A stretch of 64,000 nucleotides of DNA, from positions 35,015 through 99,014 of the forward strand of contig DATNPL010000174.1 of NCBI GenBank assembly GCA_036703255.1, written 5' to 3'. The notes below the pieces were generated by a model. The model searched no databases, was not told the origin of the DNA, and worked only from the letters and a program-made list of their open reading frames with translations. Position 1 is the first letter of the stretch; each line of letters begins with the position of its first letter. The DNA comes from Drouetiella sp036703255. GTDB taxonomy: Bacteria; Cyanobacteriota; Cyanobacteriia; Elainellales; Elainellaceae. Position numbers and translations under genes: made by a program. Below are positions 35,828 to 44,741 of this stretch, piece after piece.

Positions 35828-36628
35828 ATGACTGAAACCGCCCACAGCTCAAGCTTGAGGAGATGGAGCCAGCGACTTCTGGCTGCCCTTTTACTGGGAG
35901 GGCAAGTGATCGTTCACTTAATTCGAGGTAACATTCACCGTCGCAATACTTTAGAACAGATGGTGCTGGTGGGGCCAGAATCCCTACTGATCGCCCTCGT
36001 CACCGCCACTTCTGTCGGCATGGTGTTCACCATTCAGGTGGCGCGCGAATTTATTAGTTTGGGGGCAGGCGCGACCGTAGGCGGCGTACTCGCCTTAGCG
36101 CTAGCCCGCGAACTCTCGCCCGTGCTCACGGCCGTCATTTTGGCAGGGCGCGTCGGTTCAGCCTTTTCTGCCGAAATTGGCACCATGCAGGTCACAGAGC
36201 AAATTGATGCCCTCTACATGCTGAAAACCGACCCGATCGACTATCTGGTGATTCCTCGCCTGCTGTCCTGCTGCTTGATGCTGCCCTTCTTGACCATCCT
36301 TTCCTTTGTGGCAGGCATGAGTGCAGGCATGGTGATAGCCGATTCGCTTTACGGCATTTCTCATGTCATCTTCCTAAATTCAGTACGCAATTTCTTATCC
36401 GGCTGGGACTTAATCAGCGCTGTGATTAAGAGCGTCGTGTTTGGTGGGCTAATTGCCATTATTGGCTCAAGCTGGGGCTTGACCACCACAGGCGGAGCCA
36501 AGGGAGTTGGGCAATCGACGACGACTGCCGTTGTCACCGCTTTGTTGGCTATTTTCATCAGCGATTTCTTTCTCTCCTGGCTGATGTTTCAGGGAACAGG
36601 CGGAGCGGTAACGCGAGGCATCGGCTAA
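35828..36628 (+). CDS. MlaE-family ABC transporter permease
   Basis: A 266-residue membrane protein with five or six helices. It has the MlaE/TGD1 core, including LALARELSPVLTAVILAGRVGSA and the EIGTMQVTEQIDAL coupling segment. Partners MlaF (ATPase) and MlaD (MCE protein) are not adjacent; in cyanobacteria they are often elsewhere. The complex moves lipids between envelope membranes, and its chloroplast relative TGD1-3 imports phosphatidate. The downstream DUF3119 and DUF3086 genes run in the same direction and may form an operon with it. Confidence 0.9.
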   Translation: MTETAHSSSLRRWSQRLLAALLLGGQVIVHLIRGNIHRRNTLEQMVLVGPESLLIALVTATSVGMVFTIQVAREFISLGAGATVGGVLALALARELSPVLTAVILAGRVGSAFSAEIGTMQVTEQIDALYMLKTDPIDYLVIPRLLSCCLMLPFLTILSFVAGMSAGMVIADSLYGISHVIFLNSVRNFLSGWDLISAVIKSVVFGGLIAIIGSSWGLTTTGGAKGVGQSTTTAVVTALLAIFISDFFLSWLMFQGTGGAVTRGIG

Positions 36629-36778
36629 GGCAGGATGGTTTGCAGGGAGCGTAGCGTCCCCTTTCAAAACATCATCAGCCCCATCCATCCTCTAAACATC
36701 CATCCTCTAAAATAGAGATGTTCTGACCTTGCCCTCTACTTTTAACCTCTACTCCGCTTGGACGGGAGAATCGATCGC

Positions 36779-37180
36779 ATGACTACCACTCCCACAAACT
36801 TACCCCCGGCAGCGCCCACAGAGACGGTACAGCTGTCTCCCAGCTATGCCTTACCGATCGCCCTCATGCTGCTGGCGATACCGCTGGGCTGGCTGCAACT
36901 TTGGGCAGGGGGAGCGATCGCCCTATTTGGCATCTTTTTGCTCATCCAAGCGATCACGCTGCGGCTGCTGTTCACCGAAACAGCCCTAGAGATCTATCGA
37001 GGCGATCGGCTGATTCGCAATTTTCCCTATTTGGAGTGGCAGAATTGGCGCATTTTTGGGTCAGGCGCACCTATTCTGTTCTACTTCAAAGAGATTAACA
37101 GCATTCACTTTCTACCCATCTTGTTTGATCCCAAGATGTTGCGCATCTGCCTAGAACAGCGATGTCCCTTTATTCCCTAA
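36779..37180 (+). CDS. DUF3119 family protein
   Basis: 133 residues from ATG 36779 (a TTG at 36758 would add seven). It has a Pro/Thr-rich N-terminus, a hydrophobic hairpin at about 27-62 (ALPIALMLLAIPLGWLQ), then a soluble PH-like region (ALEIYRGDRLIRNFPYLEWQ) ending CPFIP. The family is restricted to cyanobacteria and plastids and has no known function. Its position between an MlaE permease and DUF3086 hints at an envelope-lipid role; that is inference from neighbours only. Confidence 0.8.
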   Translation: MTTTPTNLPPAAPTETVQLSPSYALPIALMLLAIPLGWLQLWAGGAIALFGIFLLIQAITLRLLFTETALEIYRGDRLIRNFPYLEWQNWRIFGSGAPILFYFKEINSIHFLPILFDPKMLRICLEQRCPFIP

Positions 37181-37255
37181 GCCAAGGGTGTTCTAAATCT
37201 CTAGATCTATCAGCAGAATACTCGACCTAAGTTTATCCCTCCCTTCGGACAATTC

Positions 37256-38392
37256 ATGACTTCAGACCCTTCCTTCATTCCTGACTCGCTGAACACATCA
37301 GCGGATCGCCCTTATTCCCCCAGCAACAATGCCCTTGATCTAGAACGCCGCGTTGCTGAGCTACAGCAGCAAGAAAAAGCGCTGCGCCAAGAGATTGCAG
37401 CATTGCAAAGCTCTCATAGCAGCCTGCTGCAAAAGCAAGTTGCCGAAACCCAGGCGGCGATCGGGCGAGTCGTGAAGGAAGGACTCAGCGACCTAGAACA
37501 GCGCAAGCAAACCCTGCAAGTGGCAGTAGACCAGCTAGAGCGGCGGCAAGAGCGCATTCGCAACGAGATGCGAACTACCTTTGCAGGCGCATCGCAAGAT
37601 CTAGCCATCCGCGTCCAAGGTTTCAAAGACTATCTTGTGGGCAGTTTACAAGACTTGGTCACGGCTGCTGAGCAATTGCAGATGGCTCCACCGCCAGAGC
37701 CACAGCGATCGCCTACATCCTCCAGCTCATCCTCTGGTGCCGCATCCAGCCGCTTCGCCGAATCTCGATCGGGTGAACCTCGATCAGATGAAAGACGAGC
37801 CACCGAGGGCCGATCGATCGAATCCAGCCGAGAAACTGAAGCGGCTCCGAAATTTGCCGAATCTGCCTTTCAAGAGCAAGCCAAACGCATTCGCAAACTC
37901 CTAGACCAATACCGCATCGCACCCGATTACTACGGAGCGCCCTGGCATCTGCGACGCACCTTTGAACCGATTCATGCCGAACGAGTCTCTAACTGGTTTT
38001 TTACCCAGGGTGGACGCGGAGCGCTAAAAACAATGGGTTCAAGACTGCAAAACATTTTAATCGCCTCCGCAACCATTTCAATCTTGAAAGATCTATACGG
38101 CGATCGCCTGCGTGTCTTAGTCTTAGGCAACTCTCCTGAGCGCCTGGGCGAGTGGCGGCGAGGCTTGCAAGACTGCTTGGGCGTCTCCCGAGTTGACTTT
38201 GGAGCCGATCAAGGCATCATGTTATTTGAAGCTCCTGAGCCTTTAGTACAGCGTGCCGATCGCCTCGTCAAGCAAAAGCAGATGCCCCTCGTCATCGTCG
38301 ATGAATCTGAAATTGTCATAGACATAGCCCTGCTCCAGTTTCCCCTCTGGCTAGCCTTCGCAACCGATCCCGCCAATCCCGCCCTGTATTAG
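37256..38392 (+). CDS. DUF3086 domain protein
   Basis: A 378-residue soluble protein. The N-terminal half is a long coiled coil (about 24-145), followed by a low-complexity Ser/Arg/Glu linker (about 145-205). A conserved C-terminal globular domain (about 215-375) begins RIRKLLDQYRIAPDYYGAPW. DUF3086 is cyanobacteria-specific. It lies 75 bases after DUF3119 on the same strand, suggesting co-expression. A 41-bp inverted repeat follows and separates it from the convergent cobD. Confidence 0.82.
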   Translation: MTSDPSFIPDSLNTSADRPYSPSNNALDLERRVAELQQQEKALRQEIAALQSSHSSLLQKQVAETQAAIGRVVKEGLSDLEQRKQTLQVAVDQLERRQERIRNEMRTTFAGASQDLAIRVQGFKDYLVGSLQDLVTAAEQLQMAPPPEPQRSPTSSSSSSGAASSRFAESRSGEPRSDERRATEGRSIESSRETEAAPKFAESAFQEQAKRIRKLLDQYRIAPDYYGAPWHLRRTFEPIHAERVSNWFFTQGGRGALKTMGSRLQNILIASATISILKDLYGDRLRVLVLGNSPERLGEWRRGLQDCLGVSRVDFGADQGIMLFEAPEPLVQRADRLVKQKQMPLVIVDESEIVIDIALLQFPLWLAFATDPANPALY

Positions 38393-38408
38393 ATCTCTTA
38401 ATTGTTTT

Positions 38409-38449
38409 AAATTAGGGTTAGTGGGGCTGTGCCCCACTAACCCTAATTT
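38409..38449. terminator. Symmetric hairpin between DUF3086 and cobD
   Basis: Perfect 19-base arms (AAATTAGGGTTAGTGGGGC and complement) around TGT. The outer A/T bases would provide an A/U-tract in either direction, fitting a bidirectional terminator. It is 16 bases after the DUF3086 stop. Confidence 0.65.
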
Positions 38450-38514
38450 GTTGTTTATTCGTCAAGAACCTGCAACACCCACCCAAATCCACTACCTCTC
38501 CAATCCCACAATCC

Positions 38515-38582
38515 AACTCATCTGGAGGGGGTTCGGGGGACGCAGCCGTCCCCTGACGGGGGGTTGGGGGAGACCCCCAATG
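38515..38582 (-). repeat. GC-rich two-hairpin dispersed repeat, copy 2
   Basis: Read on the minus strand it begins ATTGGGGGTCTCCCCCAA and continues to GGGGACGGCTGCGTCCCC, matching 24761-24827 with base changes and a changed hairpin loop. It starts 8 bases after the cobD stop codon, in cobD orientation. Confidence 0.7.
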
Positions 38583-38589
38583 ATTGCCG

Positions 38590-39666
38590 CTACACCTCAG
38601 CCAACCCCCGCAGCAGCAGCCGATTCTCCTCAACCGTCCGTACCGCCACCCGAAAAAAGCGATCGCCCAGCTCAGGAAAACTCCTACAGTCTCGAATCAA
38701 AATGCGGCTAGCTTGCAGCAACTTCATTTGTAGCTCCACAGCCGATCGCTCAGACCGCACCAAAAAATAATTAACCGCACTCGGAATTGGGTCAAGCCCC
38801 GGTAGCGCCGCCAGCCCCTCAAACAAAGGCGTATGCGCCTCCGCCAGCCATGCCCAAGTGCGCCGCTGAAACACCATATCTCGCAACCCAGCAACCCCCG
38901 CCGCAGCCGCCAGCACATTCACCGACCAAGGATCGCGCCACTGCCGCCAGCGCCGCAGCCGATCGGGATGGGCGATCGCATATCCCAAACGCAGACCCGC
39001 CAGACCATAAAACTTCGTCAGCGATCGCAAAATCACCAGATTAGGATAGTCAGCAACGCGATCGATCAGACTCTGCTGCTGCTCAGGCAACAAGAAATCC
39101 ATAAAAGCTTCGTCAATCACCACCAAAGCAAACCGATCGAGCAATGGCAAAATCGCCTCTGCCGCGAATAGCCGACCCGTAGGATTGTGAGGATTATTAA
39201 GCAGCAGCCCTGTAGCTTTAGAACCTATAGCCTCAGAAAAGTCTAGTAGCGACTTCGGCAAAACCGCTTGCCCTTCTAACAGAATCGGGCAACGAATCAC
39301 CTTAGCCCCAAAAGCCTTCAGCGATCGCAAGTAATCGCCAAAGGCAGGTGTGATCAAATAAGTTGAACTCAACTCAGCTAATTCTCGACTCGCCCAAGTC
39401 AACAGCTCAGCAGAACCATTTCCAGGCAAAATCCACTCAGGTGAAACGGCGTGAACCTCGCTCAAAACCTGGCACAGTTCCCGGCAATCTGGATCAGGAT
39501 AATGCGCCAGATCTCCCAGATGAGCTTGAATAGCGGCGATCGCAGACGGAGGAGTGCCTAACGGACTAATACTGGCAGAAAAATCTAATATTTCACGAGG
39601 GGAACAGCCTGCCAGCGATGCCGCCCAAGCCAAATTCCCCCCATGTGCTTGAAACAATGGTTGCAC
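38590..39666 (-). CDS. cobD: Threonine-phosphate decarboxylase (cobalamin pathway)
   Basis: A 358-residue fold-type I PLP enzyme of the histidinol-phosphate aminotransferase group. The PLP lysine is Lys218 in SLTKFYGLAGLRLGYA; NNPHNPTGR and VVIDEAFMDF hold the cofactor. The opening QAHGGNLAWAASLAG and FSASISPLG are typical of CobD, which makes (R)-1-amino-2-propanol phosphate for the lower ligand arm of cobalamin. HisC is the alternative but lacks this N-terminus. It follows the HU gene after only 11 bases. Confidence 0.85.
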   Translation of the reverse strand: MQPLFQAHGGNLAWAASLAGCSPREILDFSASISPLGTPPSAIAAIQAHLGDLAHYPDPDCRELCQVLSEVHAVSPEWILPGNGSAELLTWASRELAELSSTYLITPAFGDYLRSLKAFGAKVIRCPILLEGQAVLPKSLLDFSEAIGSKATGLLLNNPHNPTGRLFAAEAILPLLDRFALVVIDEAFMDFLLPEQQQSLIDRVADYPNLVILRSLTKFYGLAGLRLGYAIAHPDRLRRWRQWRDPWSVNVLAAAAGVAGLRDMVFQRRTWAWLAEAHTPLFEGLAALPGLDPIPSAVNYFLVRSERSAVELQMKLLQASRILIRDCRSFPELGDRFFRVAVRTVEENRLLLRGLAEV

Positions 39667-39677
39667 GCAGCAGCTCG

Positions 39678-39956
39678 CTATTTAGGAGCCACCATTTCTT
39701 TGAACAGCTTACCTGCCGAAAAAGCAGGCACCTTAGTAGCCGGGATTTCCATAGCCTCTCCCGTCTTGGGGTTGCGCCCCTCACGCGCCTTACGCTCACG
39801 CGGTTCAAAAGAGCCAAAGCCCACCAGCGTGACCTTATCCCCTCCAGAGACGGCTTCCATAATGGCATCGATCGCCGCTGTAAGCACGGCATCTGCCTGT
39901 TTCTTAGTCACACTTGCCTTCTCAGCAACCTTATCTACCAATTCACCTTTATTCAT
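39678..39956 (-). CDS. HU-family nucleoid protein
   Basis: 92 residues starting MNKGELVDKVAEKASVTKKQ. The signature GFGSFEPRERKAREGRNPKTG carries the DNA-intercalating beta-arm and its proline (NPKTGE). It bends and packages DNA. Cyanobacteria have a single HU, and in some it is essential. The 330-base upstream gap should hold its promoter. cobD is 11 bases downstream and may be read through. Confidence 0.96.
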   Translation of the reverse strand: MNKGELVDKVAEKASVTKKQADAVLTAAIDAIMEAVSGGDKVTLVGFGSFEPRERKAREGRNPKTGEAMEIPATKVPAFSAGKLFKEMVAPK

Positions 39957-40284
39957 GGGTATCTCCTTTCAATGTTCACAGTAGAGTTCATTTTTCGATC
40001 AGAGCCTGGGATCGATCCAGGAATTTCCGAGGCATGATTTGAGATGCTTTTAAATCCATCCAACTGTCATCAAGCCATAAAACAGCTGAAAGCCTTGTGC
40101 ACTCGTACTTTTCAATGTTTTATTCTAAGCACAAGATCAGGGTAATGGATCGCCGAAACCTTTAATTTATGTGGATTTCGGGCATTTTTTGGGGAAATCT
40201 TATCAATACCAACAGATTTAAGATCGATCTAGTAGGTAGATATTCCTGATCAGGGCTTTCTGAGCCAGCTCCATGACTCTGCTG
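39957..40284. other. Intergenic region between the HU gene and pilQ
   Basis: About 330 bases containing the HU promoter and the 3' end of the pilQ transcript. It is A/T-rich near 40120-40210. No gene, RNA or strong hairpin is evident. Confidence 0.35.
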
Positions 40285-42531
40285 CTAGCGCGGTCGTTGC
40301 AAAAGCTGCTGCGCCTCCGACGAAGGCGTATAGCGATAACCAAACGCAGAATTGTCAGAATCATCCAGAATCTGAGGCGTGAGCACCACAATCACCTCTT
40401 GGCGGCTATTGGTACGTGCTGTGCGTCTGAACAAAGCGCCCAGGATGGGAATGTCTCCCAAGATGGGTATTTTGGTCACTTCTGCCCGATCGCTATCCTG
40501 AATAATCCCAGACAAGATCAGCGTCTGCCCATCTCGTACCCGAATCTGCCCTGAAGAAACCCGGCGGATCGCCAACAGCGTGATCACCTGGTCAATGCCC
40601 TGGATGTTAATCGTTTGCGTTGTTGCAGGCGATGAAATAGCCGGAGCTACAGACAGAGCCACAAATCCATTGTCATCGATGCGATCGACCTGGACTTGAA
40701 GAATCAGACCTGCCGGAGTTCTTTCAACCGTGACCGTTTGCGTCCGATCTTCTCCGGTGCCTGTCGTTTCAACCTCTAAGTTCGTCACAACATCCTGCGT
40801 CAGCTGCACCTCAGCCTGCTGACCTTCCTGCACCACGAGCGTCGGATCGGTCAGGATTTTGGCATTCCCAGTCGTAACCGCAATTTGCAGCTGCGCCAAA
40901 AACTTATTGACAAACTCAAAGTTGCCCGGTCGAGTCACAGCACCCAAAACAGAGCTGCCAATTGAGCCAGCATCTAAACCTGTGTTGGCAGGCGTACTGT
41001 CGCCAAAGTTAATCACCCCAACACCATTACCGCTTGCAACGCGGTTGTTCCCCAGCCCAAAGGAAAAGCTGGTAGAAGCGCGATCGGTGCTCAATAGGTT
41101 GACATCTACCACGCGCACGTTAATAGCCACTTGGCGGCGGCGAATATCCAACTGAGAGAGCTGAGAAACCGCGACCTCGACCGCATTGGGATTGCCGATC
41201 AACGTCACGGCATTGGTTCGCTCATCGCCCACAACCTGCAAACCCCTCAGAATGGGAGTAGAGTCTTGATAATCAACCCGCTGCACATTGATAGTTGACT
41301 CCGTACTCTGCTGAGTTTGGCGCGCTTGAGCCGCCTGCCCAGACGAATCTTCAGCCACAATCCCTTCTTCGGTGGTGATGGGAGTTGCGGTTACAGTCGT
41401 CACCAACCGTTCGCTGCTCACCGCTGTCTCAGCGCCCAAACCCACCAAAAAAGAAACGGCCGATCGCACCGGAACTTGGTTTAAGCGCAGCGTCCGAGAA
41501 ATGACCTGACGGGCAGAATTGGGCAAGCGCGGCCCCACAAAAATGGTGCGCCCAGAGCGGTTTGCCTCCAGTCCGGTAATCCGCAGTACGTAATTAAATA
41601 CGCTGGCAACGGGTTCATTCTCAATGTCGAGCGAAACCTTAACGCTGTTATCGCCTCCCGCTTCCCCCTGTGCCGCGTCGGGCGGAGTGTCCGTTGGGTT
41701 GCCTTGGGCGTCTACATAGGCAATGTTTAGCCCTGCCGCCCGAGCCAGAAGAGACAATACATCTCTGGCGGGCGCATCTCGCAGCACCAAACGGGGCACA
41801 ACCTCGTTTGACCCCAGATCGATCGACGGACTAGAGACATCGACATTAGAGAACGAAATATCACCCAAAGGAGGGGGCACAGCCCGCGTTTGCAGCGGGG
41901 GAACGTAGGTATTACTGGGAGTCAACACAGGCACCCCATCGATCGTCACCCCTGGATTAGGCACCAACACATCACCCGTGTTTTGAGCTACGACAGCAGG
42001 AGCAGTCGGTGTAGCTGGAGCAACCGCAGCCGGAGGGGCTGAAACGGGAGGAGCCGTGACCGGAATCTGAGCCACCGGAGGACTTTGAGGCGCAGCTCCA
42101 GGCTGGCTAGCAGCCTGGGCAGTCGCACCGCCAGCCGGACTCACGCTCAGCACAATGCCGCTATTGCCGCGATTCACCTGAGCCGAAGGAGCATCGCTAC
42201 CCCCGCTAATGGTGACCCGCACGCTATTGGTATCTAGCTGAGCCACCGTCACCGAGCTAATGCCGGGTGCCGGATCATTTTGTGAGAAGCTACCCTGTGG
42301 CAACTTGAGCTGAGCGTTAACGATGTCAGCCACTAAGGCATTGCCCCGCTGAACCGTGAAAACCTGCGGCCGATCGCCACTGCTCGTCTGCAAGACAACG
42401 TTGACCTTACCCTCGCTAGGGTCAACCTGTACGCTAGTAATTTGAGTTGCGGCAGCACCTGCGGGCTGAGCCGCGATCGCCAAGATCGCCACACCGCCGA
42501 TAAGACCACCAATTCCGAGATGCCGTTCCAC
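40285..42531 (-). CDS. pilQ: Type IV pilus secretin PilQ
   Basis: A 748-residue outer-membrane secretin. A signal peptide (about 1-27) precedes an AMIN peptidoglycan-binding domain (about 30-130, ITSVQVDPSEGKVNV), then a long Pro/Ala-rich linker (about 135-190), STN and secretin N domains, and the gated beta-barrel domain (about 550-730, VPILGDIPILGALFRRT). It forms the pore for pili used in gliding, phototaxis and DNA uptake. Unlike most bacteria, it is 600 bases from pilO with a hairpin in between, so it may have its own promoter. Confidence 0.95.
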   Translation of the reverse strand: MERHLGIGGLIGGVAILAIAAQPAGAAATQITSVQVDPSEGKVNVVLQTSSGDRPQVFTVQRGNALVADIVNAQLKLPQGSFSQNDPAPGISSVTVAQLDTNSVRVTISGGSDAPSAQVNRGNSGIVLSVSPAGGATAQAASQPGAAPQSPPVAQIPVTAPPVSAPPAAVAPATPTAPAVVAQNTGDVLVPNPGVTIDGVPVLTPSNTYVPPLQTRAVPPPLGDISFSNVDVSSPSIDLGSNEVVPRLVLRDAPARDVLSLLARAAGLNIAYVDAQGNPTDTPPDAAQGEAGGDNSVKVSLDIENEPVASVFNYVLRITGLEANRSGRTIFVGPRLPNSARQVISRTLRLNQVPVRSAVSFLVGLGAETAVSSERLVTTVTATPITTEEGIVAEDSSGQAAQARQTQQSTESTINVQRVDYQDSTPILRGLQVVGDERTNAVTLIGNPNAVEVAVSQLSQLDIRRRQVAINVRVVDVNLLSTDRASTSFSFGLGNNRVASGNGVGVINFGDSTPANTGLDAGSIGSSVLGAVTRPGNFEFVNKFLAQLQIAVTTGNAKILTDPTLVVQEGQQAEVQLTQDVVTNLEVETTGTGEDRTQTVTVERTPAGLILQVQVDRIDDNGFVALSVAPAISSPATTQTINIQGIDQVITLLAIRRVSSGQIRVRDGQTLILSGIIQDSDRAEVTKIPILGDIPILGALFRRTARTNSRQEVIVVLTPQILDDSDNSAFGYRYTPSSEAQQLLQRPR

Positions 42532-43139
42532 GGTTCACTCCTCCTTAAAAAATTCCTGAACTTCCCAATTCAACTCAACGGGGCAAGGCAAATGCCAACT
42601 GTCAAACGAGCAGCTCAACAAGCCGAGCTAAGCAACTTTAATCGCATTAATCCCAAATGGACGCAAATCTGTGCGATCGCCCACCTTAAGTTATATGTAG
42701 CGTCTTAAACATAGATACACCGACTCTAGCGCTATCTGTAGCGTAATTCTAAGTTATCTAGCCTTTAATAGTATCGTTTTCTCAAAAAAAAGCCACATTT
42801 TCTAGTCTGCGAAGCGAATTTCTAGTGAATGGGTCAAAATCTATGAGACAACCTTGTGACAAGGCTCAAAGAATCCAGCAGGCTCTACACAGGACGCAGC
42901 CTTCAGAGCATGAAGCGAATTCTAGAGCTTTCTACAAAAATCTGCGGTTTTCAATTTAGAAAAAATAAGAATCCGAAGCGCATTTTTAGCGCGGCAAAAA
43001 GTCAGCTCCATAACCAGAGACTGTGCCTCTAAAGGAAATGCATCAGCTTTTGCATCCATCAGATGAATGGCAAAAGCTGTCTTGCCGCCGCTATCTGCAA
43101 CTGAGCAAAAGACCCATAGGGCGATCGCCCCAACCCCGC
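42532..43139. other. 608-bp gap between pilO and pilQ, no pilP
   Basis: No conserved lipoprotein gene (pilP) or other convincing ORF is seen on either strand. The stretch is A/T-rich around 42720-42800 and 42950-42980, suiting a pilQ promoter, and holds one hairpin after pilO (43044-43079). Absence of pilP is general in cyanobacteria. Confidence 0.5.
43044..43079. terminator. Hairpin after pilO
   Basis: Arms CAGCTTTTGC and GCAAAAGCTG enclose a 16-base loop with a further CATC/GATG pairing. It lies 61 bases beyond the pilO stop in the direction of transcription, and would separate pilMNO from pilQ. Confidence 0.45.
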
Positions 43140-43898
43140 TTACGGAGCCGCAGGACTAGGAGTAGCCGTTGCAGCTGTGTCATTCACAGGGACTAGCGCA
43201 TCCATCCGAAAAGAGGTCGTGACGCGGGTATCAGGCTGATTGGCAGGAATCAATCTACCCTGATTGTCCAGCACTAGCTTGTGCGCAGGCGAATCCGATT
43301 TGAAATCGCTGATAATCAACAGCGGCTGCAACCGCTCAATGTTGCGAATAATAGAAGCCGTCTGCGGGAAAGATCCTTGCAGCTCGACTTGATAAGAAGC
43401 CCGCTCAAGGCGATTGTTGACCGCTGCCCCCAATGAACTATCGGTGACTACACCCGACTCTTCACTGTTTATAGAAAATTTTGAGAGAACCGCCCGCTTC
43501 TCTGGATCTTGAATTCCAGCATTCACGGCATTGACTCGCTCATTCACGTCGAGCAGCAACGTGCTAACGCTCTGGTCAGAGGCAAACAGCCCCAATACAT
43601 CCGCCTGAAGCTGCTTGGCCTCTTGAAGCCTGATACGGGCAGCATCAATGCGCTTCTGGGTTTCTTCTTGTGCCAGAAGCTGCTGCTCCTTGTCGGCAAT
43701 TTCCTGCTTGAGCTGCTGGTTTTTGTCGAGCGTAGGCTGCACGAAATTACTCCAGAGCAAAAAAGCGCCAACTGCGCCCAATAGCGCAATCAAAACACCC
43801 AGAACGGTAGGGGTTAAGGTAATCCCAAAAAACTTGGGGTAGGTCGTCCCCTCCAAGTTACCGTCTCCATTGGAAACGAAATCTCCGCTCGCGGTCAT
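43140..43898 (-). CDS. pilO: Type IV pilus alignment protein PilO
   Basis: A 252-residue bitopic inner-membrane protein with a helix at about 30-50 (TVLGVLIALLGAVGAFLLWS) and a periplasmic coiled coil (about 57-95, KNQQLKQEIADKEQQLLAQE). A ferredoxin-like domain follows, ending in a Thr/Pro/Ala tail. It pairs with PilN to link the cytoplasmic PilM ring to the secretin. Its ATG overlaps the pilN stop (ATGA), indicating coupled translation. Confidence 0.92.
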   Translation of the reverse strand: MTASGDFVSNGDGNLEGTTYPKFFGITLTPTVLGVLIALLGAVGAFLLWSNFVQPTLDKNQQLKQEIADKEQQLLAQEETQKRIDAARIRLQEAKQLQADVLGLFASDQSVSTLLLDVNERVNAVNAGIQDPEKRAVLSKFSINSEESGVVTDSSLGAAVNNRLERASYQVELQGSFPQTASIIRNIERLQPLLIISDFKSDSPAHKLVLDNQGRLIPANQPDTRVTTSFRMDALVPVNDTAATATPSPAAP

Positions 43899-44740
43899 GG
43901 TTTAAGAACTCCTCTATCCCGAAGTGCCTGAATTCTAGCTGCCAACCCAACAGACAATGTGCGCTCTAAATCTTGCAGTAGCTCAGAAGCTGTCATATCG
44001 CTGAAGTCTCCTTCAATGGTGTATGCCACCACTTTAGGTAGCTCAACCTTAATTTCACCGCCAGCAGCTTGTCCTGTGAATTCGACTTCGGTTGGGTTCT
44101 CAATCAGCTCTGACTTGACGATCGCTAAATTTTCACCCTTAAGAAAAGGGGACTGCTGCAAGGTTAGCAAAAAGTCGTTAACGTCATTGAACGATCGCGC
44201 CTTACCCGAAAGGCTAATCCGAGGCTGCGGAATGGGCGCAGCAACGGGCTGAACGGCAACCGGAGCAGCTTCCCCTTCCGTTGGACTAGCGCTGGGGCTG
44301 GGGCTGGGGGCAGGAGCCGCTGCACCCGCAGGCACAACTGGAGCCAATTGGGCAATGCTATCGAGCTGAATGCCGTTGGGTACGCGATCGCGCACATCCT
44401 GCAAAACGGCTGACCAGGGTCTAATTTGGTCAAACACCGTTGCTAGCGCCTGATTCTCTGCTTCAATCTGGGTAACCTGCTGGGTAAAGTTCTGCTCTTC
44501 GCCCAGCTTGAGTTGCAACGCCGCCAGTTGCCCATCAAGCTCGACACGGCGCTGTTCTAGCTCAGCATTTTGACCATTTAATAGAAACCAGGCTCCGCCG
44601 ACAGCAGCCAGTAGCGCCACTGCAATGCCGCTGCCAATGTAGTAAGGTCTTGGATCATCCTTGACTACCGTGGGTCTAAGACCAGCCTCAGATTGCCGCT
44701 GAGTTCGATCGTTGAGAAAATTGACATCTAAACCGTACAT
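43895..44740 (-). CDS. pilN: Type IV pilus assembly protein PilN
   Basis: A 281-residue inner-membrane protein. The cytoplasmic start MYGLDVNFLNDR holds the conserved NFLxxR-type PilM-binding motif. A membrane helix at about 36-53 is followed by a periplasmic coiled coil (about 58-95) and a PilN fold interrupted by a Pro/Ala/Ser linker near 135-165. It starts one base after the pilM stop and overlaps pilO by four bases, so pilM-pilN-pilO are one operon. Confidence 0.93.
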   Translation of the reverse strand: MYGLDVNFLNDRTQRQSEAGLRPTVVKDDPRPYYIGSGIAVALLAAVGGAWFLLNGQNAELEQRRVELDGQLAALQLKLGEEQNFTQQVTQIEAENQALATVFDQIRPWSAVLQDVRDRVPNGIQLDSIAQLAPVVPAGAAAPAPSPSPSASPTEGEAAPVAVQPVAAPIPQPRISLSGKARSFNDVNDFLLTLQQSPFLKGENLAIVKSELIENPTEVEFTGQAAGGEIKVELPKVVAYTIEGDFSDMTASELLQDLERTLSVGLAARIQALRDRGVLKP

Positions 44741-44741
44741 A

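Noticed and set aside
36634..36673. Inverted repeat after the MlaE gene
   Set aside because: Outer GATG/CATC and GGGA/TCCC pair but there are several mismatches, so it is too weak to list as a terminator.
39985..40030. tRNA-like sequence
   Set aside because: A few tRNA-arm-like words (CCTGG...CCAGG) but no full cloverleaf, anticodon arm or T-loop.
42532..43139. A hidden pilP gene between pilO and pilQ
   Set aside because: No lipoprotein signal or suitable ORF in either direction; cyanobacteria generally lack pilP.
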